Positions 50,988 to 59,617 of a DNA stretch of 60,187 nt are shown one piece after another (position 1 is the first letter of the stretch; every line of letters starts with the position of its first letter). The notes beneath the pieces are model-generated. The model ran no database searches, was not told the DNA's origin, and saw only the letters and a list, made by a program, of their open reading frames with translations. The stretch lies in assembly GCA_022842845.1 (NCBI GenBank), contig JALHOT010000018.1, forward strand, positions 1 to 60,187, read 5' to 3'. Both the position numbers and the translations under genes were made by a program. The stretch comes from Cyclobacteriaceae bacterium. GTDB taxonomy: Bacteria > Bacteroidota > Bacteroidia > Cytophagales > Cyclobacteriaceae.

Positions 50988-52358
50988 ATGGAAAAACCAT
51001 CTATTCCCAAAGGAACCCGCGATTTTGGCCCTATGGCCATGGGAAAACGCCAGTTTATCTTCAACACCATCCGTGCTGTGTACCAGAAATACGGCTTCCA
51101 GCCCCTGGAAACGCCATCTATGGAGAACCTTTCGGTACTGACGGGTAAGTACGGAGAAGAGGGAGATCAGTTATTGTTTAAGATTTTGAATTCAGGTGAC
51201 TTTCTTAAAGACGTTGACAGCTCGAAGCTGGAAGCCCGAAACTCGAAGCAGCTTACTTCAGCTATTGCCGAAAAAGGCCTCCGCTACGACCTCACCGTTC
51301 CCTTCGCGCGCTATGTGGTGATGAACCGCCATGAGATTGCTTTTCCTTTTAAGCGTTATCAAATGCAACCCGTATGGCGTGCTGACCGGCCGCAGAAGGG
51401 CCGCTACCGCGAATTTTACCAATGCGATGCCGATGTGGTAGGCACTACTTCCCTCCTCTGCGAAGCAGAAATTGTGATGATGATCCGAGAGGTGATGAAG
51501 GGATTGGGTATTCAGGATTTTACCATCAAGATTAATCACCGTGGCGTCCTAAAAGGAATAGCGGATACGATTGAAGCCACCGGAAAAGAAACAGCTTTGT
51601 ATGTGGCCATTGATAAGCTCGATAAAATCGGACGCGAGGGTGTGAGCAAAGAATTGTCTGAAGCCGGCTTTGCCCCTGATAAAATCGATTTACTCTTCAC
51701 CATTTTAAGTACCGCTGGCAGCAACGAAGCAAAGCTGGAAACCCTGCGCAAACTTTTCCAATCCACCAATGGGCAACAAGGCTTAGCTGATTTACAAAGT
51801 GTTTTTACTTTGTTACAAGAAGCCGGCAGTGATCAAAGTCATCTGGAGTTTGACATATCCCTGGCACGCGGACTGAGTTACTACACAGGCTGCATCTTTG
51901 AAGTAAAAATCAACAACGTAGCCATTGGCAGCGTGAGTGGCGGTGGGCGTTATGATAATTTAACCCAGAGCTTTGGTGACAAAGAAAGTCTTTCGGGTGT
52001 GGGTATTTCATTTGGCGTGGATCGTATTTACGATGTGATGGAAGAACTACAACTCTTCCCGAAAGCAACGCAGCGCTCCTCTACTGTTTTAATCTGCCAC
52101 CTCGATGCCGAAAGCATGCGCTATGGCTTAAAAACACTTACGCAACTGCGATCAGCAGGCATTGCCACAGAGTTGTATCCGGATGAAAGCAAGCTGAAGA
52201 AGCAACTGGACTATGCCAATAAAAAGATGATTCCTTTTACGATCGTTATTGGCGAAGAAGAACGCAACAATGGCTTGCTGGCTTTCAAAAATATGGAAGC
52301 AGGCACGCAGGAAAAAATGAAGCTGGAAGCGATCATACAAGCACTCAAGGCTCAGTAA
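50988..52358 (+). CDS. hisS: histidine--tRNA ligase
   Basis: A class II synthetase (456 aa) that charges tRNA-His. Motif 1 region is KGTRDFGPMAMGKRQFIF (about residues 8-25), motif 2 is YQMQPVWRADRPQKGRYREFYQCDAD (in two parts, about 126-151), and the His-binding LARGLSYYTG is near 290-299; motif 3 is GGGRYDN and GVGISFGVDRI. The C-terminal anticodon domain follows. I chose the ATG at 50988 (MEKPSIPKG) over a TTG 6 nt upstream. It is transcribed divergently from the 49-aa basic gene. Confidence 0.97.
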   Translation: MEKPSIPKGTRDFGPMAMGKRQFIFNTIRAVYQKYGFQPLETPSMENLSVLTGKYGEEGDQLLFKILNSGDFLKDVDSSKLEARNSKQLTSAIAEKGLRYDLTVPFARYVVMNRHEIAFPFKRYQMQPVWRADRPQKGRYREFYQCDADVVGTTSLLCEAEIVMMIREVMKGLGIQDFTIKINHRGVLKGIADTIEATGKETALYVAIDKLDKIGREGVSKELSEAGFAPDKIDLLFTILSTAGSNEAKLETLRKLFQSTNGQQGLADLQSVFTLLQEAGSDQSHLEFDISLARGLSYYTGCIFEVKINNVAIGSVSGGGRYDNLTQSFGDKESLSGVGISFGVDRIYDVMEELQLFPKATQRSSTVLICHLDAESMRYGLKTLTQLRSAGIATELYPDESKLKKQLDYANKKMIPFTIVIGEEERNNGLLAFKNMEAGTQEKMKLEAIIQALKAQ

Positions 52359-52456
52359 GCGTCAAACCATACACTGCGATAACCTAAGCAGTGGATGATT
52401 GAAGAACTGAGCTCATAAGCATAAGCGGTAAAAAATTTTATAAACCATCCTTCACC

Positions 52457-53956
52457 ATGTCGGCTAACCACCACACCATTAGTACCGAAACCCTTACGCT
52501 TGATACCCTGGCGAGCATTGCCTTTGAGGCTACGCAGCTATCATTGCCACCCGAGGTGATCGCTAAGATTCAACGGTGCAGAACTTACCTCGATGAAAAG
52601 CTGAAAAAATCCTCCGCGCCTATTTATGGCATCAACACAGGCTTTGGCTCTCTGTACAATAAAAACATCTCTGCCGACCAGCTTGAAAAGCTGCAGGAAA
52701 ATCTGGTGAAGTCGCACGCTTGCGGTACAGGGGCGGAAGTGCCCCAAGAGATTGTTCGCCTGATGCTTTTTTTAAAGGTGCAGTCCCTAGCTTATGGTCA
52801 TTCAGGCGTGCAGGTAAGTACGGTGCAGCGACTGGTCGATTTTTTCAACCACGAAGTGTACCCGGTAGTGTACGAGATGGGCTCGCTTGGCGCCTCTGGC
52901 GATCTGGCCCCACTTGCCCATTTGTGTTTACCCTTGCTCAACAAGGGGGAAGCCTATTACAAACATACACGCTACCAGGCTGCCGATTTGAATAAGCAAT
53001 TCAACTGGGCACCTTTGCATCTTCAATCTAAAGAAGGATTGGCCCTCTTGAATGGCACCCAGTTTATGCTGGCCTATGGTTTATGGAGCAGCTTACAGGC
53101 CCAAAGAATTTTAGATCTTGCGAATATTATAGGAGCCCTTTCCCTGGATGCCTTTGACGGGCGCATAGAAGCCTTCGATGAAAAAATTCATGCCGTACGT
53201 GCGCATACAGGTCAGGTACAGGTGGCGGCCACTATACGGAACCTGTTGAAAGACAGTGAAATCATCAAGCAAAACAAGAAACACGTACAAGACCCCTACT
53301 CTTTCCGTTGCATCCCGCAAGTGCATGGCGCCAGTGCCGATACCATTGCTTATGTGAGCAGTGTGATGCTGAAAGAAGCCAATAGCGTAACCGATAACCC
53401 CAATATCTTCCCCGAAGCCGATGCGATTCTCTCCGGAGGCAATTTTCACGGACAGCCTTTGGCCCTTGCTCTTGATTTTCTGGCCATTGCCGTGGCTGAG
53501 TTGGGTAATATTTCGGAGCGCAGAACGTATCAGTTAATTTCCGGATCGCGTGACTTACCCAATTACCTAGTGGCCAATCCCGGTATTAATTCTGGCATGA
53601 TGATACCCCAATATACAGCGGCCTCCATTGTAAGTCAGAACAAGCAATTATGCAGCCCTGCTTCGGTGGATTCTATTGTTTCATCCAACGGACAAGAAGA
53701 CCATGTAAGCATGGGCGCCAATGCCGCAACCAAAGTGCATAAAGTCATCAATAACCTTTACTCAGTGCTGGCAATAGAATTGCTCACCGCTGCACAGGCC
53801 ATTGAATTCAGAAAGCCTTTGCATACGTCTGCTTACTTGCAGAAATTCGTGGATACTTTTAGAAAGGATGTACCGTTTATACAGGAAGATCGCTTATTGC
53901 ATACTGACATGATCAAAGCCGAAAACTTTTTAAAGCACTTTGACCTGAAGGCATGA
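52457..53956 (+). CDS. hutH: histidine ammonia-lyase
   Basis: Deaminates histidine to urocanate (499 aa). The MIO cofactor forms from Ala-Ser-Gly in GSLGASGDLAPLAHL (about residues 137-151). The substrate-pocket motif NLVKSHACGTG carries Ser-His as in histidine rather than tyrosine ammonia-lyases, and YGINTGFGSL precedes it. SRDLPNYLV and the QEDHVSMG segment are also conserved. The downstream steps (hutU, hutI, hutG) are not in the window. The stop overlaps the start of the next gene by 4 nt (ATGA). Confidence 0.93.
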   Translation: MSANHHTISTETLTLDTLASIAFEATQLSLPPEVIAKIQRCRTYLDEKLKKSSAPIYGINTGFGSLYNKNISADQLEKLQENLVKSHACGTGAEVPQEIVRLMLFLKVQSLAYGHSGVQVSTVQRLVDFFNHEVYPVVYEMGSLGASGDLAPLAHLCLPLLNKGEAYYKHTRYQAADLNKQFNWAPLHLQSKEGLALLNGTQFMLAYGLWSSLQAQRILDLANIIGALSLDAFDGRIEAFDEKIHAVRAHTGQVQVAATIRNLLKDSEIIKQNKKHVQDPYSFRCIPQVHGASADTIAYVSSVMLKEANSVTDNPNIFPEADAILSGGNFHGQPLALALDFLAIAVAELGNISERRTYQLISGSRDLPNYLVANPGINSGMMIPQYTAASIVSQNKQLCSPASVDSIVSSNGQEDHVSMGANAATKVHKVINNLYSVLAIELLTAAQAIEFRKPLHTSAYLQKFVDTFRKDVPFIQEDRLLHTDMIKAENFLKHFDLKA

Positions 53957-55878
53957 GGGGAATAGCACTGTTTTTGATTAGTTTCATGATACTGGCGCAG
54001 GCCTATGCGCAACCCTATACCAGCCGCCAGGGTAAATTCCGTGTAAACGAAAGAAAAGGCTGTGCACCATTCACCGTTACTTTTGAAACCTTATTACCCG
54101 GTGGCTGCGGTACCAATCCTTGTGTGATCGATTTCTTAGGCGATGGATTCACAGCGGGGCCAGATAACCGGAATACTTCCCCTGCTACTTTTACCTATAA
54201 CACCCCGGGTACCTACAGCCTGCGGGTTTGTTACAGCAACCAATGCTCTGCAGCCGATGTGGACGATATACAAATTGAGGTAGTCGCGAATAGAGATCCT
54301 GATTTCGATCTTTTTGCCTGCAGCGGCAATGGTGTACAGGTAAAAGTAAACGATACACATTACAACCAATACTTCATCAGTTACAGCGATGGTGCTTCTG
54401 TACTGGTACCTTCTGGCAGCCTGGCCCGTGACAACCATGTATTTCCTGTTGCTGGTGCGCAAAGCATTAGTGTGCAGGGCAGAAACTTAAATGCCGCCAA
54501 CAATTGCGTGAGCGTGCAAAAGAATTTTACCGCACAAGTTAACCTCACAGCGCCTGCCTTTACTTCATTGTCTGCCATCAATCCTACACAGGCCGACCTG
54601 CGCTATACCCTGCCGGTGAATACCAATAGCCGCATCGATATTGCTACCAACAACATCAATACTTTTCAGGCACTTAAGTTTGCTTACGAGGACAACCGCG
54701 ATACGCTTAATAACCTTGACCAGGAGGCCGCTTATTATTGCTTCCGTATCAATGCCATGGATGCCTGTACCAACAGCATAGCGGTCTCCACCCCTGTTAT
54801 TTGCACCATGCGCCTGAATGTGAGCGCCCAGGATGGTTTCAACCGCCTGCAATGGACAAACAACAATGTGAATGTAAACAGCTATAGTGTTAGGCGAGAT
54901 GCGCAAGCGAGTTACTTTGGTAGCATTGCTGCCAGCCTCAGCACCATTGATGATACCGAAAGCATTTGTAACCAGGAGCATTGCTACCAATTGACCGCCA
55001 ATTATACTGGGGGTGTTACGGTTACTTCCCTGCAAAAATGTGTTACCAGTTTCTCGGCCCAAAAGCCACCAAGAATCAGCGATATTACTGCCAGCATCAA
55101 CGACAATGAAGAACTGGAGCTTTATTGGCAGGATGCTGCAGAAGCTATAGAATATTCAATTTTAAAAAATAACAATGGTGGTGCTTATTCCTTCTTAGGA
55201 AAGGATGTGCAAAGTCCTTTTACCGATACAAACTACAGTACGACTGAGGCTGCCTGCTATGAAATTTTATATGATGATGCCTGTAAGAACGTAAGTGATG
55301 TAAGTCCGGAAGCCTGCCCTGTCGTTATCCAGGCCAGCGTTTCGGCCGATAACATTGTCAGCCTGAACTGGAATGCCTACCAGGGTTGGGCCAATGGTAT
55401 TACCACTTACCGCTTAGAGAAATATTCCAAGACTGGAGGATTGCTGCGCGCCTATACCCTTGGCAATGTTACCAACTTCACCGATAGCGAAACCGACTTA
55501 TTTAACCAGGTAGTATACTACAGAATTTTTGTAGTGGCTGCTGACGGTGGCCTTGGGCCGGCTACCTCTAACCGTTTGGAAGTCATTAAGAAACCCAACC
55601 TCTTTTATCCCAGAGCCTTTACACCCGATGGACAAGGACCAGGCGAGAATGAAATCTTTAAAGTTTTCGGGCAATATGTTTCTTCCTTCGAAATGAAAAT
55701 CTTTAATCGCTGGGGCGAGTTGGTTTTCACCTCCAATGATATTGACAATGGCTGGGATGGTACCTTCAGAGGTGTAGATCAACCCGATGGCACCTATGCT
55801 TTTGTATCGACCATTCAAGACTTTGCCGGCAGAAGTTTTACCCAATCGGGGGCAGTTGTGCTGATGCGTAAAAAGTAA
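53953..55878 (+). CDS. secreted PKD/gliding-motility C-terminal domain (CHU_C) protein
   Basis: A 641-aa exported protein: signal peptide ending in AYAQ, an N-terminal PKD-like beta-sandwich (about residues 25-100; GCAPFTVTFETLLPGG, FTYNTPGTYSLRVCYSN), several fibronectin III-like modules (about 195-545), and a C-terminal CHU_C domain (about 550-641; FYPRAFTPDGQGPGENEIFKV in two parts, FNRWGELVF, GWDGTFRG). CHU_C marks a type B cargo of the type IX secretion system. Many Cys pairs suggest disulfides. Its start overlaps hutH by 4 nt, an unexpected pairing. Confidence 0.9.
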   Translation: MRGIALFLISFMILAQAYAQPYTSRQGKFRVNERKGCAPFTVTFETLLPGGCGTNPCVIDFLGDGFTAGPDNRNTSPATFTYNTPGTYSLRVCYSNQCSAADVDDIQIEVVANRDPDFDLFACSGNGVQVKVNDTHYNQYFISYSDGASVLVPSGSLARDNHVFPVAGAQSISVQGRNLNAANNCVSVQKNFTAQVNLTAPAFTSLSAINPTQADLRYTLPVNTNSRIDIATNNINTFQALKFAYEDNRDTLNNLDQEAAYYCFRINAMDACTNSIAVSTPVICTMRLNVSAQDGFNRLQWTNNNVNVNSYSVRRDAQASYFGSIAASLSTIDDTESICNQEHCYQLTANYTGGVTVTSLQKCVTSFSAQKPPRISDITASINDNEELELYWQDAAEAIEYSILKNNNGGAYSFLGKDVQSPFTDTNYSTTEAACYEILYDDACKNVSDVSPEACPVVIQASVSADNIVSLNWNAYQGWANGITTYRLEKYSKTGGLLRAYTLGNVTNFTDSETDLFNQVVYYRIFVVAADGGLGPATSNRLEVIKKPNLFYPRAFTPDGQGPGENEIFKVFGQYVSSFEMKIFNRWGELVFTSNDIDNGWDGTFRGVDQPDGTYAFVSTIQDFAGRSFTQSGAVVLMRKK

Positions 55879-55929
55879 TTCATTCCTTTCCCGTATTTTC
55901 GTGCCCGTGTTTAATTAAACCTTATAGCT

Positions 55930-56268
55930 ATGTTCGACATGATGAAGATGATGGGCAAGATGAAAGAAGTGCAAGCCCGTATGAAAGAAGCGCAGGACAA
56001 TCTGGTACACATTCGTGCCCATGGAGAATCTGGTGCCGGTATGGTGCAGGCCACTGTTAATGGCAAACGACAGCTCATCTCATTAACCATAGACCCTTCT
56101 TTACTCAAAGCAGAGGACAAAAGCATTGTTCAAGACTTAGTCATAGCCGCTGTAAACAAAGCCAGTGATGAAGCTGAAATCCAGGCCAAAGAAGCTTTGA
56201 AGAAAAGCACAGAAGGTCTATTGCCCAACATACCGGGCATGGATCTTGGCAGCTTAATGGGCGCTTAA
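55930..56268 (+). CDS. YbaB/EbfC family nucleoid-associated protein
   Basis: A 112-aa DNA-binding protein, a dimeric tweezer-like fold. Family features: MFDMMKMMGKMKEVQARMKE (about residues 1-20), the central HGESGAGMVQATVNGKRQL strands and ITIDPSLL-like LTIDPSLLKAEDK. The C-terminus ends in Gly/Met/Leu-rich PNIPGMDLGSLMG. It normally sits near dnaX or recR, but here it follows the CHU_C gene by 51 nt and precedes the glycosyltransferase. Confidence 0.93.
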   Translation: MFDMMKMMGKMKEVQARMKEAQDNLVHIRAHGESGAGMVQATVNGKRQLISLTIDPSLLKAEDKSIVQDLVIAAVNKASDEAEIQAKEALKKSTEGLLPNIPGMDLGSLMGA

Positions 56269-56313
56269 GTTTCCAACACTCCCTTAAAATCTTAGAAGCT
56301 TTAACTTTTAACC

Positions 56314-57303
56314 TTGAGCAGAGTCGCAGTTGTTATCCTTAACTACAACGGAGAAAAATTTCTTCAACAGTTTCTGCCTTTCGTGCTGCAATACAGCCAG
56401 GGGACAGCGATTGTAGTAGCCGATAATGCCTCGACCGATACATCAGTATCCATCCTGCGTCAGCAATTCCCGACAGTACGCCTCCTACAACTCGAGCAGA
56501 ACTATGGTTTTTGCGGAGGCTATAACCGCGCCTTGAAGCAAGTTGAAGCCGACTATTATGTTTTGCTCAACTCAGATGTAGAAGTGACGGCCCATTGGCT
56601 GGAGCCTATGCTTGCTTTGATGGAAAGCAATGGGCGCATCGGAGCAGTACAACCTAAAATCAGGGCTTATCATCAGCGCAGTCATTTTGAATATGCCGGT
56701 GCAGGCGGTGGCTTTATTGATCTACTTGCTTATCCCTTTTGTCGTGGCCGTATATTCGATGCTGTAGAAATGGATGAAGGTCAGTATAACGATGACCGTG
56801 AAATCTTCTGGGCAACAGGCGCTTGCATGCTGGTGCGGAGCGAAGTTTATCATAAGCTGGGCGGCTTGGACGAAGACTTCTTTGCGCACATGGAAGAAAT
56901 CGATCTGTGCTGGCGGATGAAGAGAAGTGGTTATACCATTTATTATGCAGGTAATTCTACCGTGTATCATGTGGGCGGTGGCACCCTTTCGAAAATCAAT
57001 CCCCGCAAAACCTATTTGAATTTTAGAAATGGATTGGCATTGATGGTGAAGAACCTGCCCTGGTCATCTTTAGGATGGAAGCTTCCTTTGCGCATGGCCC
57101 TGGACCTCGTAGCTGCTCTTCGCTTTGTAGTCCAAGGTCAGTTAGACCATGCCGGTGCCGTATTACGCGCCTTGGGCGATTTCATCATGACCTTTAATAA
57201 GCATGTGAACAAACGTTCGGGAGCATACCCAAAGATAAGCGCAATGTACCCAGGCCTGGTTATTGGGGATTACTTTATCCGTAAACGCAAGCCTCAGCTT
57301 TGA
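56314..57303 (+). CDS. glycosyltransferase family 2 protein
   Basis: A GT-A fold transferase of 329 aa. RVAVVILNYNGEKFLQQFL (about residues 3-21) and VVADNASTDTSV (about 33-44) bind the nucleotide-sugar. The DxD-like motif is LLNSDVEV (about 87-94), and the acceptor region is GGLDEDFFAHMEEIDLCWR (about 188-206). It is like rhamnosyl- or other cell-surface-polysaccharide transferases. The start codon is TTG at 56314: an in-frame stop lies 9 nt upstream and no ATG occurs before the conserved region. Confidence 0.92.
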   Translation: MSRVAVVILNYNGEKFLQQFLPFVLQYSQGTAIVVADNASTDTSVSILRQQFPTVRLLQLEQNYGFCGGYNRALKQVEADYYVLLNSDVEVTAHWLEPMLALMESNGRIGAVQPKIRAYHQRSHFEYAGAGGGFIDLLAYPFCRGRIFDAVEMDEGQYNDDREIFWATGACMLVRSEVYHKLGGLDEDFFAHMEEIDLCWRMKRSGYTIYYAGNSTVYHVGGGTLSKINPRKTYLNFRNGLALMVKNLPWSSLGWKLPLRMALDLVAALRFVVQGQLDHAGAVLRALGDFIMTFNKHVNKRSGAYPKISAMYPGLVIGDYFIRKRKPQL

Positions 57304-57531
57304 TTAAAAATCCCAAATAGGACTTCTTTTGCGCTGGTATTTCCTGAAATTCATGATAAAAGCCAGGGCTAGGTATATAATGATAGGTGAGCCGTAAGCA
57401 ATGAAAGAGGCATAAATAAAGAATAGCCTTATGCTCCAGGTAGCTACGCCCAATTTTTCACCTAACCGATGACAGACTCCGAAGGCATAACTCTCCCACA
57501 AAAATTGCAAATGTTCTACGAAACCTTTCAT
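57304..57531 (-). CDS. PspC domain protein
   Basis: A 75-aa membrane protein with the PspC pattern: AFGVCHRLGEKLGVATWSIRLFFIYASF (in two parts, residues 16-43) and a second hydrophobic stretch (YGSPIIIYLALAFIMNF). PspC domains relate to phage-shock membrane-stress signalling, but short stand-alone forms are common and of uncertain function. It converges on the glycosyltransferase gene; the two stops are adjacent. Confidence 0.85.
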   Translation of the reverse strand: MKGFVEHLQFLWESYAFGVCHRLGEKLGVATWSIRLFFIYASFIAYGSPIIIYLALAFIMNFRKYQRKRSPIWDF

Positions 57532-57714
57532 AAAGCTTTATCTATGTTTTAACTTCAAAAACTGCTCTTTATCGGAAAAACAGAGATTCGGTAACAAAGT
57601 TATGAAATCAGAGATTCTCAAATTTAGCCCAAATCACATTTTTTTGACTATTATTGCACAAAAATTACATCAAAGTAGTAATACAACTCTAAAACTAACT
57701 AAAAACGTATTCCA

Positions 57715-59490
57715 ATGAGAAAATTAGTTTACTCACTACTCATCTTGGCTACTTTAACCATTGGAGGCTGTACGCTGCCTCAAATGATTAAAAAAGCAAA
57801 AGAGCAACAATTGACTGTTACTCCTAATCCCCTGGAAGTTCATAAGGATACTGTCGCTTTCGACATGGCAGCAAACCTTCCTGTTAAGATGTTGAAGAAA
57901 GGAACTGCTTACACGATTAATCCTTTCTACAAATACAACGATCAGGAACTGGCTATCAGCCCTATCGAAATCAAAGCAGAAGATTATCCTAACGCAGGCA
58001 CAGAACAGCCAAGAGCAACTAAATCTTTCTCATTCCCTTACCAGCCTGCTATGAAGACTGGTGTGATGGAAATTGAGGGTGTCGCTTCTGCTAAAGGTAA
58101 ATCAAAAGCAACTCCTCGCATGCAGGTAGCTACCGGCTTGATCACTACTTCTAAGTTAGTGAAGCCTGTGTTCCACGCAGCTTTCGCTGAACATGGTTAT
58201 AACAATGCAGAAGAAATTATCCCTGTTGTTATTCCTGATTTCATTTTCGAACAAGGCAAGTCAGTATTGCGTGGTTCAGAAACTAAAGCTGAAAAAGGAA
58301 AGCAGTTAGATGCATTCATTGCTGCTAAAAATATTACCCGTACTGTGACTATCACTGGTACTCACTCACCAGAAGGTGCTGAGCGTATCAACAAGAAATT
58401 GTCTGAAGAGCGTGCCGCGGCTATTGAAAAATACTACCGCGCTCAAATGAAGAAATACGACTACAAAAACGTTGCAGACGAAATAAAATTCATCTTGAAG
58501 CCAGTTGTTGAAGATTGGGCTGAATTCAAAAAGGCTTTGTCTACTTATGAGGGTATTTCCTCAGAAGAAAAGTCAGCTTTCTTGAACATTGTTAACAACG
58601 GTGCTGATTTCGAATCACAGGAGAAAGAATTGAAGAAACTTGCTTCTTATAAGAAGGTTTTCAAGGATGTGTACCCTGGCTTGCGTGCTGCTAAGACTGA
58701 GATCTTAACTGTAAAGGACAAGAAGACAGATGCAGAAATATCAGTATTGGCTAAGCAAGTGGCTGGTGGTTCAGTATCTGCTGACACACTTTCTTTCGAA
58801 GAAATGATGTATGCTGCTACCCTCACTCCTTCTTTGGATGAGAAAGCTGCTATCTACGAAGCTGCTACCAAGAAAGGTACCAACTGGAATGCGCACAATA
58901 ACTTAGGCGCTGTGTACATTGCTCAGGCTATCGAAAACCCTGCAAAAGCTACTGAATTGGCTAACAAGGCTAAGGCTCAATTAGACATTGCTGCCAAAAT
59001 CAATGCTACTGGCGAAGTACACGCTAACTTAGCTTCTGTACATATGATGTTAGGCAATGCTTACGCTTCTTACAACCATGCTACTGCTGCTCTTGGCAAG
59101 CGTTTGTCATCAGACAACAGCCGTGGTGTGAATGGCGTAAAAGGTGCCGCTGAAATTGTAAAAGCACAATATGCTGAAGCCGTTCGCTCTACAACATCAG
59201 CTACTGATAATGCAGACAATGCCTTCAACAAAGGTCTTGCACAAGTATTAAATAAGGATTACCAGAACGCAGTAACTTCATTCGGTGAAGCTACCAGCAA
59301 AAACAGCAACCTGGCTATTGCTCACTATGGTGCTGCCGTAGCACATGCTCGCTTAGGCAATGCCGATAAGGTAGTAGAAAGCCTGATCGCTGCGGTGCGC
59401 ATCGATGCTTCTTTGAAGCAGGCTGCTCTATCTGACCTTGAATTCTCTAAGTACGCAGCTACCGAAGCGTTCCGCAATGCTTTGAAGTAA
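57715..59490 (+). CDS. OmpA-like domain / TPR lipoprotein
   Basis: A 591-aa lipoprotein with signal peptide ending in lipobox IGGC (about residues 16-19). A beta-rich N-terminal part is followed by an OmpA-like peptidoglycan-binding segment (about 180-255; FIFEQGKSVLRGSETKA, TITGTHSPEGAERINKKLSEERAAAIEKYY in two parts) and TPR-like repeats (about 380-590). The codons favour GCT for Ala much more than neighbouring genes do, and two terminators follow, both suggesting high expression. It probably links the outer membrane to the cell wall. Confidence 0.85.
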   Translation: MRKLVYSLLILATLTIGGCTLPQMIKKAKEQQLTVTPNPLEVHKDTVAFDMAANLPVKMLKKGTAYTINPFYKYNDQELAISPIEIKAEDYPNAGTEQPRATKSFSFPYQPAMKTGVMEIEGVASAKGKSKATPRMQVATGLITTSKLVKPVFHAAFAEHGYNNAEEIIPVVIPDFIFEQGKSVLRGSETKAEKGKQLDAFIAAKNITRTVTITGTHSPEGAERINKKLSEERAAAIEKYYRAQMKKYDYKNVADEIKFILKPVVEDWAEFKKALSTYEGISSEEKSAFLNIVNNGADFESQEKELKKLASYKKVFKDVYPGLRAAKTEILTVKDKKTDAEISVLAKQVAGGSVSADTLSFEEMMYAATLTPSLDEKAAIYEAATKKGTNWNAHNNLGAVYIAQAIENPAKATELANKAKAQLDIAAKINATGEVHANLASVHMMLGNAYASYNHATAALGKRLSSDNSRGVNGVKGAAEIVKAQYAEAVRSTTSATDNADNAFNKGLAQVLNKDYQNAVTSFGEATSKNSNLAIAHYGAAVAHARLGNADKVVESLIAAVRIDASLKQAALSDLEFSKYAATEAFRNALK

Positions 59491-59515
59491 TCAACAATCA
59501 TCATTGGATAAAAAA

Positions 59516-59545
59516 GCCCTTCCGCCAAAACGGAAGGGTTTTTTA
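59516..59545 (+). terminator. strong terminator after the OmpA/TPR gene
   Basis: CCCTTCCG (59517-59524) pairs with CGGAAGGG (59531-59538), with a 6-nt loop, flanked by A- and T-runs (TTTTTT). It lies about 27 nt after the stop. Confidence 0.85.
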
Positions 59546-59554
59546 TTTGTTTAA

Positions 59555-59572
59555 AAAGCCCTGCGGGCTTTC
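59555..59572 (+). terminator. second terminator hairpin, in tandem
   Basis: AAAGCCC (59555-59561), TGC loop, GGGCTTT (59565-59571): a 7-bp perfect stem ten bases after the first terminator's T-run. Tandem terminators shield the pyruvate dehydrogenase gene from read-through. Confidence 0.6.
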
Positions 59573-59617
59573 ATACTCGGTCTGGCCATACTATTTTTAC
59601 ACACTTTCTTAAAAGCT

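Noticed and set aside
52457-53956. Tyrosine ammonia-lyase of a pigment pathway
   Set aside because: The Ser-His pair in NLVKSHACG is that of histidine ammonia-lyases, and no flexirubin genes are near.
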